DNA from: Burkholderia sp. WP9
GTDB taxonomy: Bacteria > Pseudomonadota > Gammaproteobacteria > Burkholderiales > Burkholderiaceae
Assembly (NCBI RefSeq): GCF_900104795.1
Contig: NZ_FNTG01000001.1
Span: 124,001 to 188,000, forward strand
Direction of reading: 5' to 3'
DNA: 64,000 nt
The notes under the pieces are model-generated. The model was given only the letters and a program-made list of their open reading frames with translations. It did not search any database and had not been told where the DNA came from. Of the stretch, positions 1 to 8,961 are shown piece after piece. The number at the start of each line of letters is the position of its first letter. The stretch's first letter is position 1. The position numbers and the translations under genes were made by a program.

Positions 1-399
1 CGCGCGCAGCGTCTGCACTTCTTCGGTCAGTTCGTACGGCCGCGGAATGCGCGCGAGCAGACTGCGCAAGCGTGGAATGTTGACCGGCTTCAGGAGGTAG
101 TCCCAGATGCCGTGCCGCAAACCTTCGATCGCGCTTTCCACCGTCGCATTGCCGGTCATTACGATCACGGGCAAGGCGCCGCCGGGCGGATGCGCGGGCA
201 GATGCTGCAGCAGGTCGAGCCCGCTGCCGTCCGGCAGGTTCAGGTCGACCAGCACGACGTCGGGAATGAAGCGTGTCAAGGCGGCCCGGGCCTCCGCGAT
301 GGTGGTCGCCGTGTCGACGGAGAAGCCGTCGGCGGCGAGGATGGCGGACAGGCCTGACAGGCTATTAGGATCGTCTTCAACAATCAGGGCGTGTGGCAT
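1..399 (-). CDS. Response regulator, truncated by the window edge (probably NtrC-type)
   Basis: The visible N-terminal 133 residues form a CheY-like receiver domain of a two-component system. It starts MPHALIVEDD, has the acidic pair at residues 9-10, the phosphoacceptor Asp52 in VLVDLNLPDG, Thr82 in VMTGNAT and Lys104 in YLLKPV, so all receiver key residues are present. The receiver is followed by a linker (PYELTEEVQTLRA) that runs off the left edge. In related Burkholderia proteins such a linker leads to a sigma-54 AAA+ domain and a Fis-type HTH, but neither can be seen here, so the output type is inference. The start is the ATG at 399; no cognate kinase is in the window. Confidence 0.85.
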   Translation of the reverse strand, partial: MPHALIVEDDPNSLSGLSAILAADGFSVDTATTIAEARAALTRFIPDVVLVDLNLPDGSGLDLLQHLPAHPPGGALPVIVMTGNATVESAIEGLRHGIWDYLLKPVNIPRLRSLLARIPRPYELTEEVQTLRA

Positions 400-720
400 G
401 GCGAGCGCAATTTTTTAAATGGATGGAATCCCCAGCCCGCTGCGCCAATAATTCGGCGCGCGGCACTAGGCGCGATGCAGGCCGGTATCTCCGATCGAAT
501 TGCGTGTCGCGCCGCCAAACTCGTCTTGCGCGCTGCAAGAGGGGCCGGATGGCACCGTCTGGCACTGCGGCGCGTACAACCATCAAACAGTCAGGCAGGC
601 GCACGGCGATTCGATTCGAGTACTTCTGGTCCTTTGCGTTATCACACTGCGGCGCCCATCCTGACCTCTTGTAAGCTTGGTAAGCGTGGGCGGGCACCTG
701 TATTTCCTTCACTCGGCCTG
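400..720. other. Intergenic stretch between csbD-like gene and response regulator
   Basis: No convincing gene in either strand: open frames here are arginine- and alanine-rich shadows without ribosome binding sites or family resemblance. It must hold the upstream region of the minus-strand response regulator; the bases next to its start (about 410-420) are an A/T tract. Confidence 0.5.
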
Positions 721-927
721 TCAGAAATCCCGATTGCTATCGAAAAACCGGCGTACTTCCAGTTCCGCCTGTTCGCGCGTCTTGCCGTAGCGTTCCTGGA
801 TCAGACCCGCAAGCTTGTCGGCGCGGCCTTCGGCTTTGGTCAATTCGTCGTCCGTCAGTTCGCCCCATGCAGTCTTGGCCTTGCCGACTATCTGCTTCCA
901 CTTGCCTTCAGCGATGTCGTTATTCAT
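721..927 (-). CDS. CsbD-like general stress protein
   Basis: A 68-residue, highly charged, helix-forming protein beginning MNNDIAEGKWKQIVGKAK. The pattern GKWKQ..GKAK..WG.LTDDEL..AEG..D.L.G.IQERYG is typical of the CsbD family, small cytoplasmic proteins induced by general stress whose biochemical role is unknown. Full length for the family. The ATG at 927 is preceded by a GGGAG ribosome binding site. The C-terminal VRRFF segment resembles the E. coli YjbJ variant. It is a single-gene unit on the minus strand. Confidence 0.85.
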   Translation of the reverse strand: MNNDIAEGKWKQIVGKAKTAWGELTDDELTKAEGRADKLAGLIQERYGKTREQAELEVRRFFDSNRDF

Positions 928-1125
928 GTGGCATCTCCCGAGTTGAAGAAATTAAAGCCTTACTGGCCTATACCCAAGAGAAGCATGAACTGTACCATCA
1001 TGATTTACTTAAACTAATCAATGGTCTGCTGAGCGGATCATGGGAAAATTTGGGACGCCGGTGTGCAATTCCGAGAAAATCGCCGGTAAAGTTTTCCTTA
1101 ACCATACACGGCAGCACGAAAAAGA

Positions 1126-1155
1126 AAAAGCGCCCAATGTGGGCGCTTTTTTTTG
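1126..1155. terminator. Rho-independent terminator (efp side)
   Basis: Inverted repeat AAAGCGCCCAATGTGGGCGCTTT with A/T tracts on both sides, so it can work in both directions. On the minus strand it lies about 55 bases beyond the efp stop codon. Confidence 0.8.
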
Positions 1156-1209
1156 CCATTTTTTTCTCAGCGCCGCGGTTGCGGCGCTGGATTCAGGCGA
1201 GCAGGGCGC

Positions 1210-1767
1210 TTAAGCGCGGCTGCGGTACTCGTGCGTACGCGTGTCGATTTCGATCTTGTCGCCGATGTTGCAGAAGAGCGGCACTTGCAGTTCGAAACCG
1301 GTGGTCAGCTTGGCGTTCTTCAACACCTTGCCCGACGACGTATCGCCCTTGACAGCCGGTTCCGTATAGATGATTTCGCGGACCAGCGTGGTCGGCAGTT
1401 CGACCGAGATGGCTTTCTCGTTGTAGAACACGACTTCGCAAGCCATGCCGTCTTCGAGGTAATGAAGGGCGTCGCCCATCATTTCGGCTTCGACTTCGAA
1501 CTGGTTGTAGTCGGCGTCCATGAACACGTACATCGGGTCAGCGAAGTACGAGTACGTGACTTCCTTGCGTTCCAGCACGACGACGTCGAACTTGTCGTCA
1601 GCCTTGTACACGCTTTCCATGCCTGCGCCGGTCAGCAGGTTCTTGAACTTCATCTTGACGACGGCGGAGTTGCGGCCCGATTTGTTGTATTCGGCCTTTT
1701 GCACAACCATTGCGTCTGCGCCGATCATCACGACGTTACCGGTGCGGAGTTCCTGTGCGGTCTTCAT
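1210..1767 (-). CDS. efp: Elongation factor P
   Basis: EF-P binds between the P and E sites of ribosomes stalled at consecutive prolines and stimulates peptide bond formation. The 185-residue protein is full length and has the three-barrel EF-P layout: N-terminal KOW-like domain (about 1-65), central OB domain (about 67-125) and C-terminal OB domain ending [15 protein letters not shown]. The modified residue is Arg32 in KSGRNS, the form rhamnosylated by EarP rather than the lysyl-lysine form, which fits the earP gene just upstream on the same strand. The ATG at 1767 is preceded by an AGGAC-like ribosome binding site. Confidence 0.97.
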   Translation of the reverse strand: MKTAQELRTGNVVMIGADAMVVQKAEYNKSGRNSAVVKMKFKNLLTGAGMESVYKADDKFDVVVLERKEVTYSYFADPMYVFMDADYNQFEVEAEMMGDALHYLEDGMACEVVFYNEKAISVELPTTLVREIIYTEPAVKGDTSSGKVLKNAKLTTGFELQVPLFCNIGDKIEIDTRTHEYRSRA

Positions 1768-2175
1768 AAAACTGTCCTGTACGAAATAAGTAGCTTCAAC
1801 TTTTGCTCAACGGCATACGGCGCAAGCGGCTTCGGCGTTTCGCCCACTGCGCGCCGCGCCGACTGGAATGGCTCGGCGGGTTGCGGGCGAATCAAGGCGT
1901 GGCCGGCTTGCCGCGGAGACTGGCTCTCGGGCCGCAACCTTCGGCCTGTGCCATTCCCAGCAATCCGTTACCTGCTTTTTACCCTGTGCGGGCGGGTACA
2001 CGAGTGGCGCCGATCCGCAACATACGTCCCTTTTTTGACATTTCCGCCATTCAGACTTTGATGTGGGGACTGTCTCGCATCTTTCGATACGGGTCGACGG
2101 GCCGGTCAAGCCAAATGGCCGGATTCTGCCGCTGCGATCGGGCCGCGCTTGCGTCGTCGGCCGTTGGATAACCGC
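1768..2175. other. Intergenic stretch between earP and efp
   Basis: About 400 bases on the efp upstream side. No gene is supported. It probably holds an efp promoter and leader; a TTGAGC/TTGAAG-rich segment at about 1785-1815 (minus strand) could contain a -35 element, but no clear -10 partner was found. Confidence 0.45.
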
Positions 2176-3369
2176 TTATTTTAACTGAGTTTTTGCGAAC
2201 AAGGCCAGATTTCCGGCGAGGTCGCCCACTTGAGCCAGCTCGCCGGCCCATTCGCCAGCACGGCGCTCGAGCGCCGGGGCGTGGCGCTGCAATTGCGCCC
2301 AGTCCGGTCGGCCCGCGCCGTTCCACGCGTGCCAGAAGCGGCCAAGGGCGTCGCGCGCGTCGGCGGACAGGGTGCGCGCGTAGTGCGCGAGAGCCGCGTC
2401 GAGCTTCGGCAGATGGGCGTCGTCGGCTTGCGGGTAGATGTGCCAGACGAACGGTTTGGCGGCCCATTGAGCCCGAACGAACGAATCTTCGCCGCGCACG
2501 AAATTGATGTCGCTGACCCATAGCAGCGTGTCGTAGCCGGTCTGGTCGGTAAAGGCGAGCGCGTGCGCGCTGAGGTTTCCGCGCACGGCGTGCGAACCGG
2601 CAGCGAACGAGGGCAGGTCGAAGAAGCGCGCGAGCGCCCCAGAGATGCGGCCTTCGGGCACCAGCAGCACGACCGGGCTGGCGCCGTCGCGCCATTGTTC
2701 GAGCAGGCTGTCGACGGCGGGGTTCTCGTAGGCGAACAGCGACACGACGGTGGCCGCGGCGGGCGGCGGCGCGTGGCCGGTGGCTTCACGCCACCACGCT
2801 TCGCGCGCGGTGGGCGAACTCTCGAACGCGGCGCGCGCGCCGTCGAGATGCCGTTCCTTCAGCACACCGCCGGTGCCCGGGCCCAGGCCGGGGAAAAAGA
2901 AAGTCTTGGTCAGCGCATAGCGCGGGTGAGGCGAGGGCCGTAAATGAAAATCCGCCACCCAGTCCTCGGCGCTCAAATATTCGAGGTTGATCCAGACGGG
3001 CGTGCGCGTGCGCGCGGCCATTGCGGCGACATAGACAGGTGGCAGTTCGCAGCCGAATGCTTCGATCACGACGTCGGCCACTTCGAGCGTATCGCCCGCA
3101 TGGGCCGGCTCGCGCCAGTGTTCGACGACGATGCCGCTCACCGTCTGGCGGGCGCGCTCCAGCGTCAGGGCTGGGCACAGCTTCTGAAACGCATGCAGGT
3201 CGTCGACGAACACGCGCACCTGCCAGCCGTGTTCGCTGGCGAGTTGGCGCGCAAGTCGCCAGCACACACCGATGTCGCCGAAATTGTCGATCACCGCGCA
3301 GAAGATGTCGCAAGCGATTGCCGTGGAGGCGTCAGCAGCGTGGTCGGGAAGAGGCGGGGCGGAGGACAT
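2176..3369 (-). CDS. earP: EF-P arginine rhamnosyltransferase
   Basis: EarP transfers L-rhamnose from dTDP-L-rhamnose to Arg32 of EF-P, which activates EF-P for rescue of polyproline stalls. The 397-residue product matches the EarP (former DUF2331) family: N-terminal Rossmann half with IFCAVIDNFGDIGVCWRLAR, which carries the catalytic DNFGDIG motif, and a C-terminal half with the nucleotide-sugar site around WVSDINFVRGEDSFVRAQ. The frame stays open upstream to 3501, but homologous sequence begins just after the ATG at 3369. efp lies downstream on the same strand after about 400 bases, so the pair is linked but not tightly coupled. Confidence 0.95.
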   Translation of the reverse strand: MSSAPPLPDHAADASTAIACDIFCAVIDNFGDIGVCWRLARQLASEHGWQVRVFVDDLHAFQKLCPALTLERARQTVSGIVVEHWREPAHAGDTLEVADVVIEAFGCELPPVYVAAMAARTRTPVWINLEYLSAEDWVADFHLRPSPHPRYALTKTFFFPGLGPGTGGVLKERHLDGARAAFESSPTAREAWWREATGHAPPPAAATVVSLFAYENPAVDSLLEQWRDGASPVVLLVPEGRISGALARFFDLPSFAAGSHAVRGNLSAHALAFTDQTGYDTLLWVSDINFVRGEDSFVRAQWAAKPFVWHIYPQADDAHLPKLDAALAHYARTLSADARDALGRFWHAWNGAGRPDWAQLQRHAPALERRAGEWAGELAQVGDLAGNLALFAKTQLK

Positions 3370-3632
3370 GATGGCCTGAGTCGCGGATTGGAACGGATGG
3401 AGGGAGCGGTACGGTTCGAGCCGTCTGAACCTGCTGCGTCGCGGCGTGACCGGCTGCCGCGGGTGCGTGGTCCGATTCGGGGCAACAGGGTTCGAACGCA
3501 CGCGGAATGTTCTAAACTGGCGATTCTAAAGCACCCGTTCACGATTGCGCGCGCGACGCACATTGAGGTTCGCCGAGGCGCGCGGCACGCGGGGCAACGC
3601 TTCGCAAGACCGTCCCACCCAACCGATTCTGC

Positions 3633-5822
3633 ATGACTGAACCCGAAGCAACCGACGCTTTCGAGCCGAAAAAAGTGCTCACCCAACTGCCGCATCTGCC
3701 CGGCGTCTATCGCTATTACGATACGCACGGCGCGGTGCTTTACGTGGGTAAGGCACGCGACCTGAAAAAGCGCGTCTCGAGCTATTTCACGAAGACGCAA
3801 CTGTCGCCGCGTATCGCGATGATGGTGACGCGCATTGCGCGCATCGAGACGACCGTCACGCGCTCCGAGGCCGAAGCGCTGCTGCTCGAAAACAATCTGA
3901 TCAAGGCGCTGGCGCCGCGCTACAACATTCTGTTTCGCGACGACAAGTCGTATCCGTACCTCAAGCTCACCGGGCACAAGTTTCCGCGCATGGCGTATTA
4001 CCGTGGCGCGGTGGATCGCAAGAATCAGTACTTCGGTCCGTTTCCGAGTGCATGGGCGGTGCGCGAGAGCATCCAGATCCTGCAGCGCGTGTTCCAGTTG
4101 CGCACCTGCGAAGACTCGGTGTTCAACAATCGCACGCGGCCCTGTTTGCTGCATCAGATCGGCCGTTGTACGGCGCCGTGCGTCGCGGCCATCAGCGAAG
4201 AGGATTACGCGCGCGACGTCGCCAACGCGTCGCGCTTTCTGCTCGGCCGTCAAGGCGAAGTGATGAGCGAACTCGAGCAGAAGATGCACGCCTTCGCGAG
4301 CGAACTGAAGTTCGAGCAGGCTGCGGCGGTGCGTAACCAGATGAGCTCGCTGTCGACGGTGCTGCATCAGCAGGCGATCGAAGTCGGCAGCGACAGCGAC
4401 GTCGATATTCTCGCGGTGGTCGCGCTGGGCGGGCGTGTGTGCGTGAATCTGGCGATGGTGCGCGGCGGACGGCATCTGGGTGACAAGGCGTATTTCCCGG
4501 CGCATGTGGAAAGCGCGCTGACGGCGGATGAGGGTGGTCTGGAAGAAGACGGCGAGGTGTTGGCTGCTGCACCAGGCTCGCTCGGTGAAGCGGGCGTGGA
4601 CGATGCGGCGGAATCAGCTGCTACCGCGGACGCGCTGGCAATCGCGCAAGATATGCCGCCGGAAGACGAAGAGCGCGAAACTGACGAGCAGGACGAACAG
4701 GACGGCGAACCCGAAGAACCCGAATCGGACTCCGAACCCGCGAAGCCGCGCAAAGGCCGCGCCCGCGCGGCCGGCGGCATCGAATCCGAGGTCCTCGAAG
4801 CGTTCATCGCGCAGCACTACCTGGGCAATCGCGTGCCGCCGGTGCTGGTGGTCAGCCACGCGCCCGCTACACGCGAACTGGTCGACGTGCTGATCGAGCA
4901 GGCCGGGCACAAGGTAACCGTGCTGCGTCAGCCGCAAGGACAGCGGCGCGCCTGGCTCGCCATGGCCGAGCAGAATGCGCGGCTCGCGCTCGCGCGCCTG
5001 CTCTCGGAACAGGGTTCGCAGCAGGCCCGCACGCGCGCGCTCACCGACACGCTCGGCATGGAGTGCGACGATCTTGCGCATCTGCGCATCGAATGTTTCG
5101 ACATCAGCCACACCATGGGCGAGGCGACGCAGGCATCGTGCGTGGTGTATCACCATCACAAGATGCAGTCCTCGGAATATCGCCGGTACAACATTACCGG
5201 CATTACGCCCGGCGACGATTACGCCGCGATGCGCCAGGTCCTCACGCGCCGCTACGAGAAGATGGTGGCGCAAGCCGCTGCGAATGCCGCTGATGAAGCC
5301 GCCGAATTGCAAAACGACGCGGCCGCGGATCCGTCGCTCGCGCCGGACGCCGCGGAGCCGGTCGCCGCGGGCGGCGTCTTGCCGACCATCGTGCTGATCG
5401 ACGGCGGCAAGGGTCAGGTCGAAATCGCGCGCCAGGTGTTCACGGAACTGGGTCTCGATACCGGCATGCTGGTCGGCGTCGCGAAGGGCGAGGGACGCAA
5501 GGTCGGCCTCGAAACGCTCATCTTCGCCGACGGCCGCGGGCCGCTCGAACTCGGCAAGGAAAGCGCCGCGCTGATGCTGGTCGCGCAGATCCGCGACGAA
5601 GCGCACCGCTTCGCAATCACCGGCATGCGCGCGAAGCGCGGCAAAACGCGCCAGACCTCGCGGCTCGAAGAGCTCGAAGGGGTGGGCGCGAAGCGGCGCC
5701 AGCGGCTGCTCGCGCGCTTTGGCGGACTGCGCGGCGTGGTCGCCGCCAGTGTCGACGATCTGGCGAGCGTCGAAGGCATTTCGCAGGCGCTCGCGGAGCA
5801 GATTTACCGCCAGTTGCATTGA
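3633..5822 (+). CDS. uvrC: UvrABC system protein C (excinuclease subunit C) with acidic insertions
   Basis: UvrC makes both incisions in nucleotide excision repair. The order is a GIY-YIG nuclease (about residues 20-105, [27 protein letters not shown]), a UVR helical motif (about 212-245), an RNase H-like C-terminal nuclease with ECFDISH near residue 487, and tandem helix-hairpin-helix motifs (about 672-729). At 729 residues it exceeds the roughly 610 of E. coli UvrC because of two insertions: a strongly acidic segment at about 290-383 between the UVR motif and the C-terminal nuclease, and an Ala/Asp-rich loop at about 547-581. The gene is divergent from earP. The ATG at 3633 is chosen because the domain starts soon after it. 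Confidence 0.97.
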   Translation: MTEPEATDAFEPKKVLTQLPHLPGVYRYYDTHGAVLYVGKARDLKKRVSSYFTKTQLSPRIAMMVTRIARIETTVTRSEAEALLLENNLIKALAPRYNILFRDDKSYPYLKLTGHKFPRMAYYRGAVDRKNQYFGPFPSAWAVRESIQILQRVFQLRTCEDSVFNNRTRPCLLHQIGRCTAPCVAAISEEDYARDVANASRFLLGRQGEVMSELEQKMHAFASELKFEQAAAVRNQMSSLSTVLHQQAIEVGSDSDVDILAVVALGGRVCVNLAMVRGGRHLGDKAYFPAHVESALTADEGGLEEDGEVLAAAPGSLGEAGVDDAAESAATADALAIAQDMPPEDEERETDEQDEQDGEPEEPESDSEPAKPRKGRARAAGGIESEVLEAFIAQHYLGNRVPPVLVVSHAPATRELVDVLIEQAGHKVTVLRQPQGQRRAWLAMAEQNARLALARLLSEQGSQQARTRALTDTLGMECDDLAHLRIECFDISHTMGEATQASCVVYHHHKMQSSEYRRYNITGITPGDDYAAMRQVLTRRYEKMVAQAAANAADEAAELQNDAAADPSLAPDAAEPVAAGGVLPTIVLIDGGKGQVEIARQVFTELGLDTGMLVGVAKGEGRKVGLETLIFADGRGPLELGKESAALMLVAQIRDEAHRFAITGMRAKRGKTRQTSRLEELEGVGAKRRQRLLARFGGLRGVVAASVDDLASVEGISQALAEQIYRQLH

Positions 5823-5954
5823 TTGCGGCGGGTCCGGCCGGCCGCTCGCACCTTTCGAGCGGCACGTGCGCGAGGATCCGCGCGCCGCTTTGCTTGTGGC
5901 AGGCCCTGTGACACGGCACAATTGCATCTCCCTCGTCAGACGCTGCGCCTGCCC

Positions 5955-6548
5955 ATGCCGTTTAATTTCCCGATTTTCCTGACTTGGCTGCGGATCGTCC
6001 TGATTCCGCTCGTCGTCGGCGTGTTCTATTTGCCCGACATGATGATGAGCCCCGCGCACCGCAATCTGGCGGCCGCGACGATCTTCATTCTGGCGGCGTT
6101 GACCGACTGGTTCGACGGCTTTCTGGCGCGCAAATGGAATCAGACTTCGGCATTCGGCGCGTTTCTCGACCCGGTCGCCGACAAGCTGATGGTGACCGCC
6201 GCGTTGCTGGTGCTCGTGCAGCTCGCGCGAATCGATTCGGCCATTGCGCTCGTGATCGTCGGGCGCGAGATTGCGATTTCGGCGCTGCGTGAGTGGATGG
6301 CGCAGATCGGCGCGTCGAAGAGCGTCGCAGTCAATTCTCTCGGCAAGTTCAAGACCGTTTGTCAGATGGTCGCGATTCCCATGCTGCTGTTTTATGGGCC
6401 ACTGCCGTTCGGTGGGGGCGTGGTGATCGATACGCGCGTGTGGGGCCTGTGGCTCATCTATCTGGCCGCGTTCCTGACGATCTGGTCGATGCTCTACTAC
6501 ATGAAGCTCGCATGGCCGCAGATTCGCGAGAGGAGCGGTGTGGCCTGA
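5955..6548 (+). CDS. pgsA: CDP-diacylglycerol--glycerol-3-phosphate 3-phosphatidyltransferase
   Basis: PgsA is an inner-membrane enzyme making phosphatidylglycerophosphate, the committed step to phosphatidylglycerol and cardiolipin. The 197-residue product has the CDP-alcohol phosphotransferase signature (DG..AR then G...D...D) in DWFDGFLARKW and FGAFLDPVADK, and several hydrophobic segments, the first at MPFNFPIFLTWLRIVLIPLV. The start at 5955 matches the family N-terminus; the frame is open upstream but that part is arginine-rich and unlike any protein. It follows uvrC by 132 bases on the same strand, the uvrC-pgsA order common in proteobacteria. Confidence 0.95.
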   Translation: MPFNFPIFLTWLRIVLIPLVVGVFYLPDMMMSPAHRNLAAATIFILAALTDWFDGFLARKWNQTSAFGAFLDPVADKLMVTAALLVLVQLARIDSAIALVIVGREIAISALREWMAQIGASKSVAVNSLGKFKTVCQMVAIPMLLFYGPLPFGGGVVIDTRVWGLWLIYLAAFLTIWSMLYYMKLAWPQIRERSGVA

Positions 6549-6641
6549 TCGCTCGCCGTTGCGGAAGACGTCCGGTGCGTGCCCGAACTTCGCGGCAACA
6601 TGAGTGAAATCTGTTCAGCAAAAGAGATTCGCAAAAGGGGG

Positions 6642-6670
6642 TTGACACGTTTCAGTCGTTTCTCCATAAT
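6642..6670 (+). promoter_or_regulatory. Sigma-70 promoter of the tRNA-Gly/Gly/Cys cluster
   Basis: TTGACA (6642-6647), 17-base spacer, CATAAT (6665-6670), close to consensus. The predicted start is about 100 bases before the first tRNA. Confidence 0.8.
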
Positions 6671-6776
6671 CTCGTTTCTCCGATGCACGCAGTTCGAAAC
6701 GTCGGTGGCAGTAAGAGAGTAGTTGCAGTAACAAGGCAGCAGTTAGTAAGTAATAAGCAGGCAAAAGCAGCACAAT

Positions 6777-6852
6777 GCGGGAGTAGCTCAGTTGGTAGAG
6801 CGCAACCTTGCCAAGGTTGAGGTCGCGAGTTCGAGCCTCGTCTCCCGCTCCA
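6777..6852 (+). tRNA. tRNA-Gly (GCC), first copy
   Basis: 76-nucleotide cloverleaf beginning GCGGGAGTAGCTCAG. The acceptor arms GCGGGAG/CTCCCGC pair, anticodon loop CTTGCCAAG carries GCC, the T loop is TTCGAGC, and CCA is encoded. Identical to the second copy at 6916. Confidence 0.98.
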
Positions 6853-6915
6853 AATTTTTAAAGCAGTGCGTTGTTTGGCGAAGTAAAAAGGCAGCGCGTT
6901 GTGAAGCAGTGCAAT

Positions 6916-6991
6916 GCGGGAGTAGCTCAGTTGGTAGAGCGCAACCTTGCCAAGGTTGAGGTCGCGAGTTCGAGCCTCGTCTCCCGCTCCA
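6916..6991 (+). tRNA. tRNA-Gly (GCC), second copy
   Basis: Base-for-base the same as the copy at 6777, with encoded CCA. Part of the upstream flank is also shared (AAGCAG..CAAT before both copies), which suggests a tandem duplication that included a short spacer. Confidence 0.98.
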
Positions 6992-6997
6992 TACATA

Positions 6998-7022
6998 AGG
7001 GGAAGCAGTGCTTCCCTTTTTG
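6998..7022 (+). terminator. Short terminator-like hairpin inside the tRNA cluster
   Basis: Stem GGGAAGC/GCTTCCC with a 3-base loop followed by TTTTTGTTT. It sits between tRNA-Gly and tRNA-Cys, so it may end part of the transcripts or help processing. Confidence 0.5.
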
Positions 7023-7096
7023 TTTGGTGGTCCGGTCCTTCCGGTTATCCGCCAGACAGAATCTGCGAATCTGTTGCTAGGTTCCAGTCCGCTTGC

Positions 7097-7170
7097 GGCG
7101 CGATAGCAAAGCGGTTATGCAGCGGCCTGCAAAGCCGTTTAGGCCGGTTCGACTCCGGCTCGCGCCTCCA
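7097..7170 (+). tRNA. tRNA-Cys (GCA)
   Basis: 74-nucleotide tRNA beginning GGCGCGATAGCAAAGCGG, with acceptor GGCGCGA/TCGCGCC, anticodon loop CCTGCAAAG carrying GCA, T loop TTCGACT and encoded CCA. Last gene of the cluster. Confidence 0.97.
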
Positions 7171-7183
7171 GTAGTTGATGCAA

Positions 7184-7217
7184 AGAAAAGCCCCGACTTG
7201 TCGGGGCTTTTCTTTTT
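7184..7217 (+). terminator. Rho-independent terminator after tRNA-Cys
   Basis: AAAAGCCCCGAC/TTGTCGGGGCTTTT stem followed by a T-rich run to 7217, directly after tRNA-Cys. Confidence 0.85.
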
Positions 7218-7674
7218 TGTGCGCGCTCCGTCAGCGCGGATGCAGATGCTCACGCTACGCATGTGTAGCGGTCTCACCTCTGGTGCTGCACATATCAGCG
7301 TCGGCCCGCGCGATCATCAGCGGGTTCAGCGCGAGTCCATCCTTGCTTGCAGCCAACCTCGAACCGGTCCCGCGAATCTCATGCCTGCCGAGTCATAGCC
7401 AACGCGGCGCCGCTCGCCTGAACCTTATGCCGTTTGCCAATCGCTTCTCGCGTACTTTCGTTTTTATTTAATTGCCTTTCATATTTATTTTAGTAGTGGA
7501 ACTGCGCTCGGTTTGCAGTATTGATTGCCATCGGTAATTGCCGATAATGTACAGTGGCAATGCACATTCGCGCATTTAACGCATGGCTGCAATCTACCTG
7601 AATGGATGGCGATGTTTTTTCATCGTGAATGAATGGGGCAATGCAAACCCGCTACAACTACTACATCTCGACCA
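7218..7674. other. Intergenic stretch with a candidate promoter
   Basis: No gene recognised. The second half is AT-richer than its surroundings. A candidate promoter for the secreted protein downstream is TTGATT (7521-7526), 16 bases, GATAAT (7543-7548). No integrase gene or att-like repeat of the tRNA 3' end was seen. Confidence 0.4.
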
Positions 7675-8409
7675 ATGAAAAAAACGATAACCGCAGCCGT
7701 GCTGTTGACCGTCTGTTTGCCGATATTGGCCATTGCTCAGTCGGCGCCGCCTCCGGTCCTCAAGACCGGCGACACCTGGACTTACGTCAATACGTTTGAA
7801 AAAGCGCCTTCGGTCTGGCGCCAGACGCACGATGAGGTGACCGTTTTGCGCGCCACGTCGTCGCACATTTACTATGAGTCGAAGCCGTCGGGTTCGACTC
7901 AGGCGGCGAACGAACTGATCGCGGGCGCGGACTGGAGTCGCGAGCGCAGCGTGAACGGCACCGAAATGGTGGTCAACCGGCCACTCGCGTTCCCGTTATC
8001 GCCGGGTAAAACCTGGAGCATCGACTACGCGGAACAGCATCCCAACAAGATGCACGCCTTGGAGAAGTGGCGCACCCAATATCGGGTCGTGGACACGGAA
8101 ACGGTCGAAGTGCCGGCGGGCAAATTCCAGGCGATCAAGGTGGAAGCGGAGGGCGACTGGACCGCGCAACTCGAGCCGACACAGACCGTCACACAGGCCG
8201 TGCAGGTCCAGCAGGGCGATACGGCCATGGTGACGCATGCACAGAAAACCGGCCCGGTTCAGGCAACCGGGCGTACTTATAAAGCAATCTGGTATGTGCC
8301 CGAAATTGGCCGGTGGGTAAAATCAGTGGAAGAGTATTACGCCAGCAATGGAGTGCGAAACGAGCGCTATACGAGCGAACTGGAGTCGTTCAAAAGAAGC
8401 GCCGAATAA
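7675..8409 (+). CDS. Secreted protein of unknown function
   Basis: A 244-residue protein with a clear Sec signal peptide (MKKTITAAVLLTVCLPILAIAQS, cleavage after Ala-Gln or near it). The mature part starts LKTGDTWTYVN and contains VPAGKFQAIKVEAEG and AIWYVPEIGRWVKSVEE, a beta-rich layout seen in many periplasmic or outer-membrane-associated proteins of the TapB/DUF3108-like type. No catalytic motif and no lipobox is visible. The ATG at 7675 is chosen because the signal peptide starts there; the frame opens slightly upstream at 7633. It has its own terminator and appears monocistronic. Function is not known. Confidence 0.7.
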   Translation: MKKTITAAVLLTVCLPILAIAQSAPPPVLKTGDTWTYVNTFEKAPSVWRQTHDEVTVLRATSSHIYYESKPSGSTQAANELIAGADWSRERSVNGTEMVVNRPLAFPLSPGKTWSIDYAEQHPNKMHALEKWRTQYRVVDTETVEVPAGKFQAIKVEAEGDWTAQLEPTQTVTQAVQVQQGDTAMVTHAQKTGPVQATGRTYKAIWYVPEIGRWVKSVEEYYASNGVRNERYTSELESFKRSAE

Positions 8410-8451
8410 TCTGCCGCGTGTGAGTATCAAGCGGAAGGATTTTTCCTGCGA

Positions 8452-8482
8452 GAAGCCCCGGGCAATCCGGGGCTTTATTTTT
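8452..8482 (+). terminator. Rho-independent terminator after the secreted protein gene
   Basis: AGCCCCG and CCGGGGCT arms around GGCAAT, followed by TTATTTTTGTT. Confidence 0.8.
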
Positions 8483-8508
8483 GTTGACCACTTCGAAATT
8501 TGCCGGAA

Positions 8509-8913
8509 ATGCGTATGCAGGATATCGTCCGCCGCTCGCTTTATTTACGCGTGATCTACGCGCTTTGCCTGGCCGGCGCCACGTGGACGTATCTTCAGGC
8601 GGTGCTGACGCATGGCCTCTCGTGGGACTACGGCAACGCCGCGCTCTTTACGCGCATCTACTGGACTTCTCTGCTCTTCATCGATCCTGTTACCGCGTTG
8701 CTGCTGCTAGTCTCTCCGGTAATAGGGTTGATTCTTTGCATTGCCGTTATCGTCACGGATGTGGCGCACAATTCGTGGTTCGCGCCGCATCACCCGATCC
8801 GTATGGATCTGTATCTGTCGCAGATCGTCTTTCTGCTGTTCGTCGCCTTCACCGTGCGTACGGCCTGGCGAGGCGCGGCGAGCCGGTGCGCCGCGCCGCA
8901 CGTGATCGGTTGA
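8509..8913 (+). CDS. Small integral membrane protein of unknown function
   Basis: A 134-residue hydrophobic protein with about four membrane segments: YLRVIYALCLAGATWTYL, a tract starting TSLLFIDPVTALLLL, a long tract running through VSPVIGLILCIAVIV, and one around IVFLLFVAFTV. The loop HNSWFAPHHPIRMD before the last segment is histidine-rich. No family is recognised. The ATG at 8509 is preferred; an in-frame TTG at 8500 and an ATG at 8515 are alternatives. It begins right after a terminator, so it needs its own promoter, which was not identified. Confidence 0.65.
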   Translation: MRMQDIVRRSLYLRVIYALCLAGATWTYLQAVLTHGLSWDYGNAALFTRIYWTSLLFIDPVTALLLLVSPVIGLILCIAVIVTDVAHNSWFAPHHPIRMDLYLSQIVFLLFVAFTVRTAWRGAASRCAAPHVIG

Positions 8914-8961
8914 ACGGCGGCCCAGCTTCTTTGCATCATTGCTTGTCCACACCGAGGTTGC

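Noticed and set aside
6777..7300. Genomic island attached at the tRNA-Gly or tRNA-Cys gene
   Set aside because: No integrase, no repeat of a tRNA 3' end within the window, and downstream genes have normal composition.
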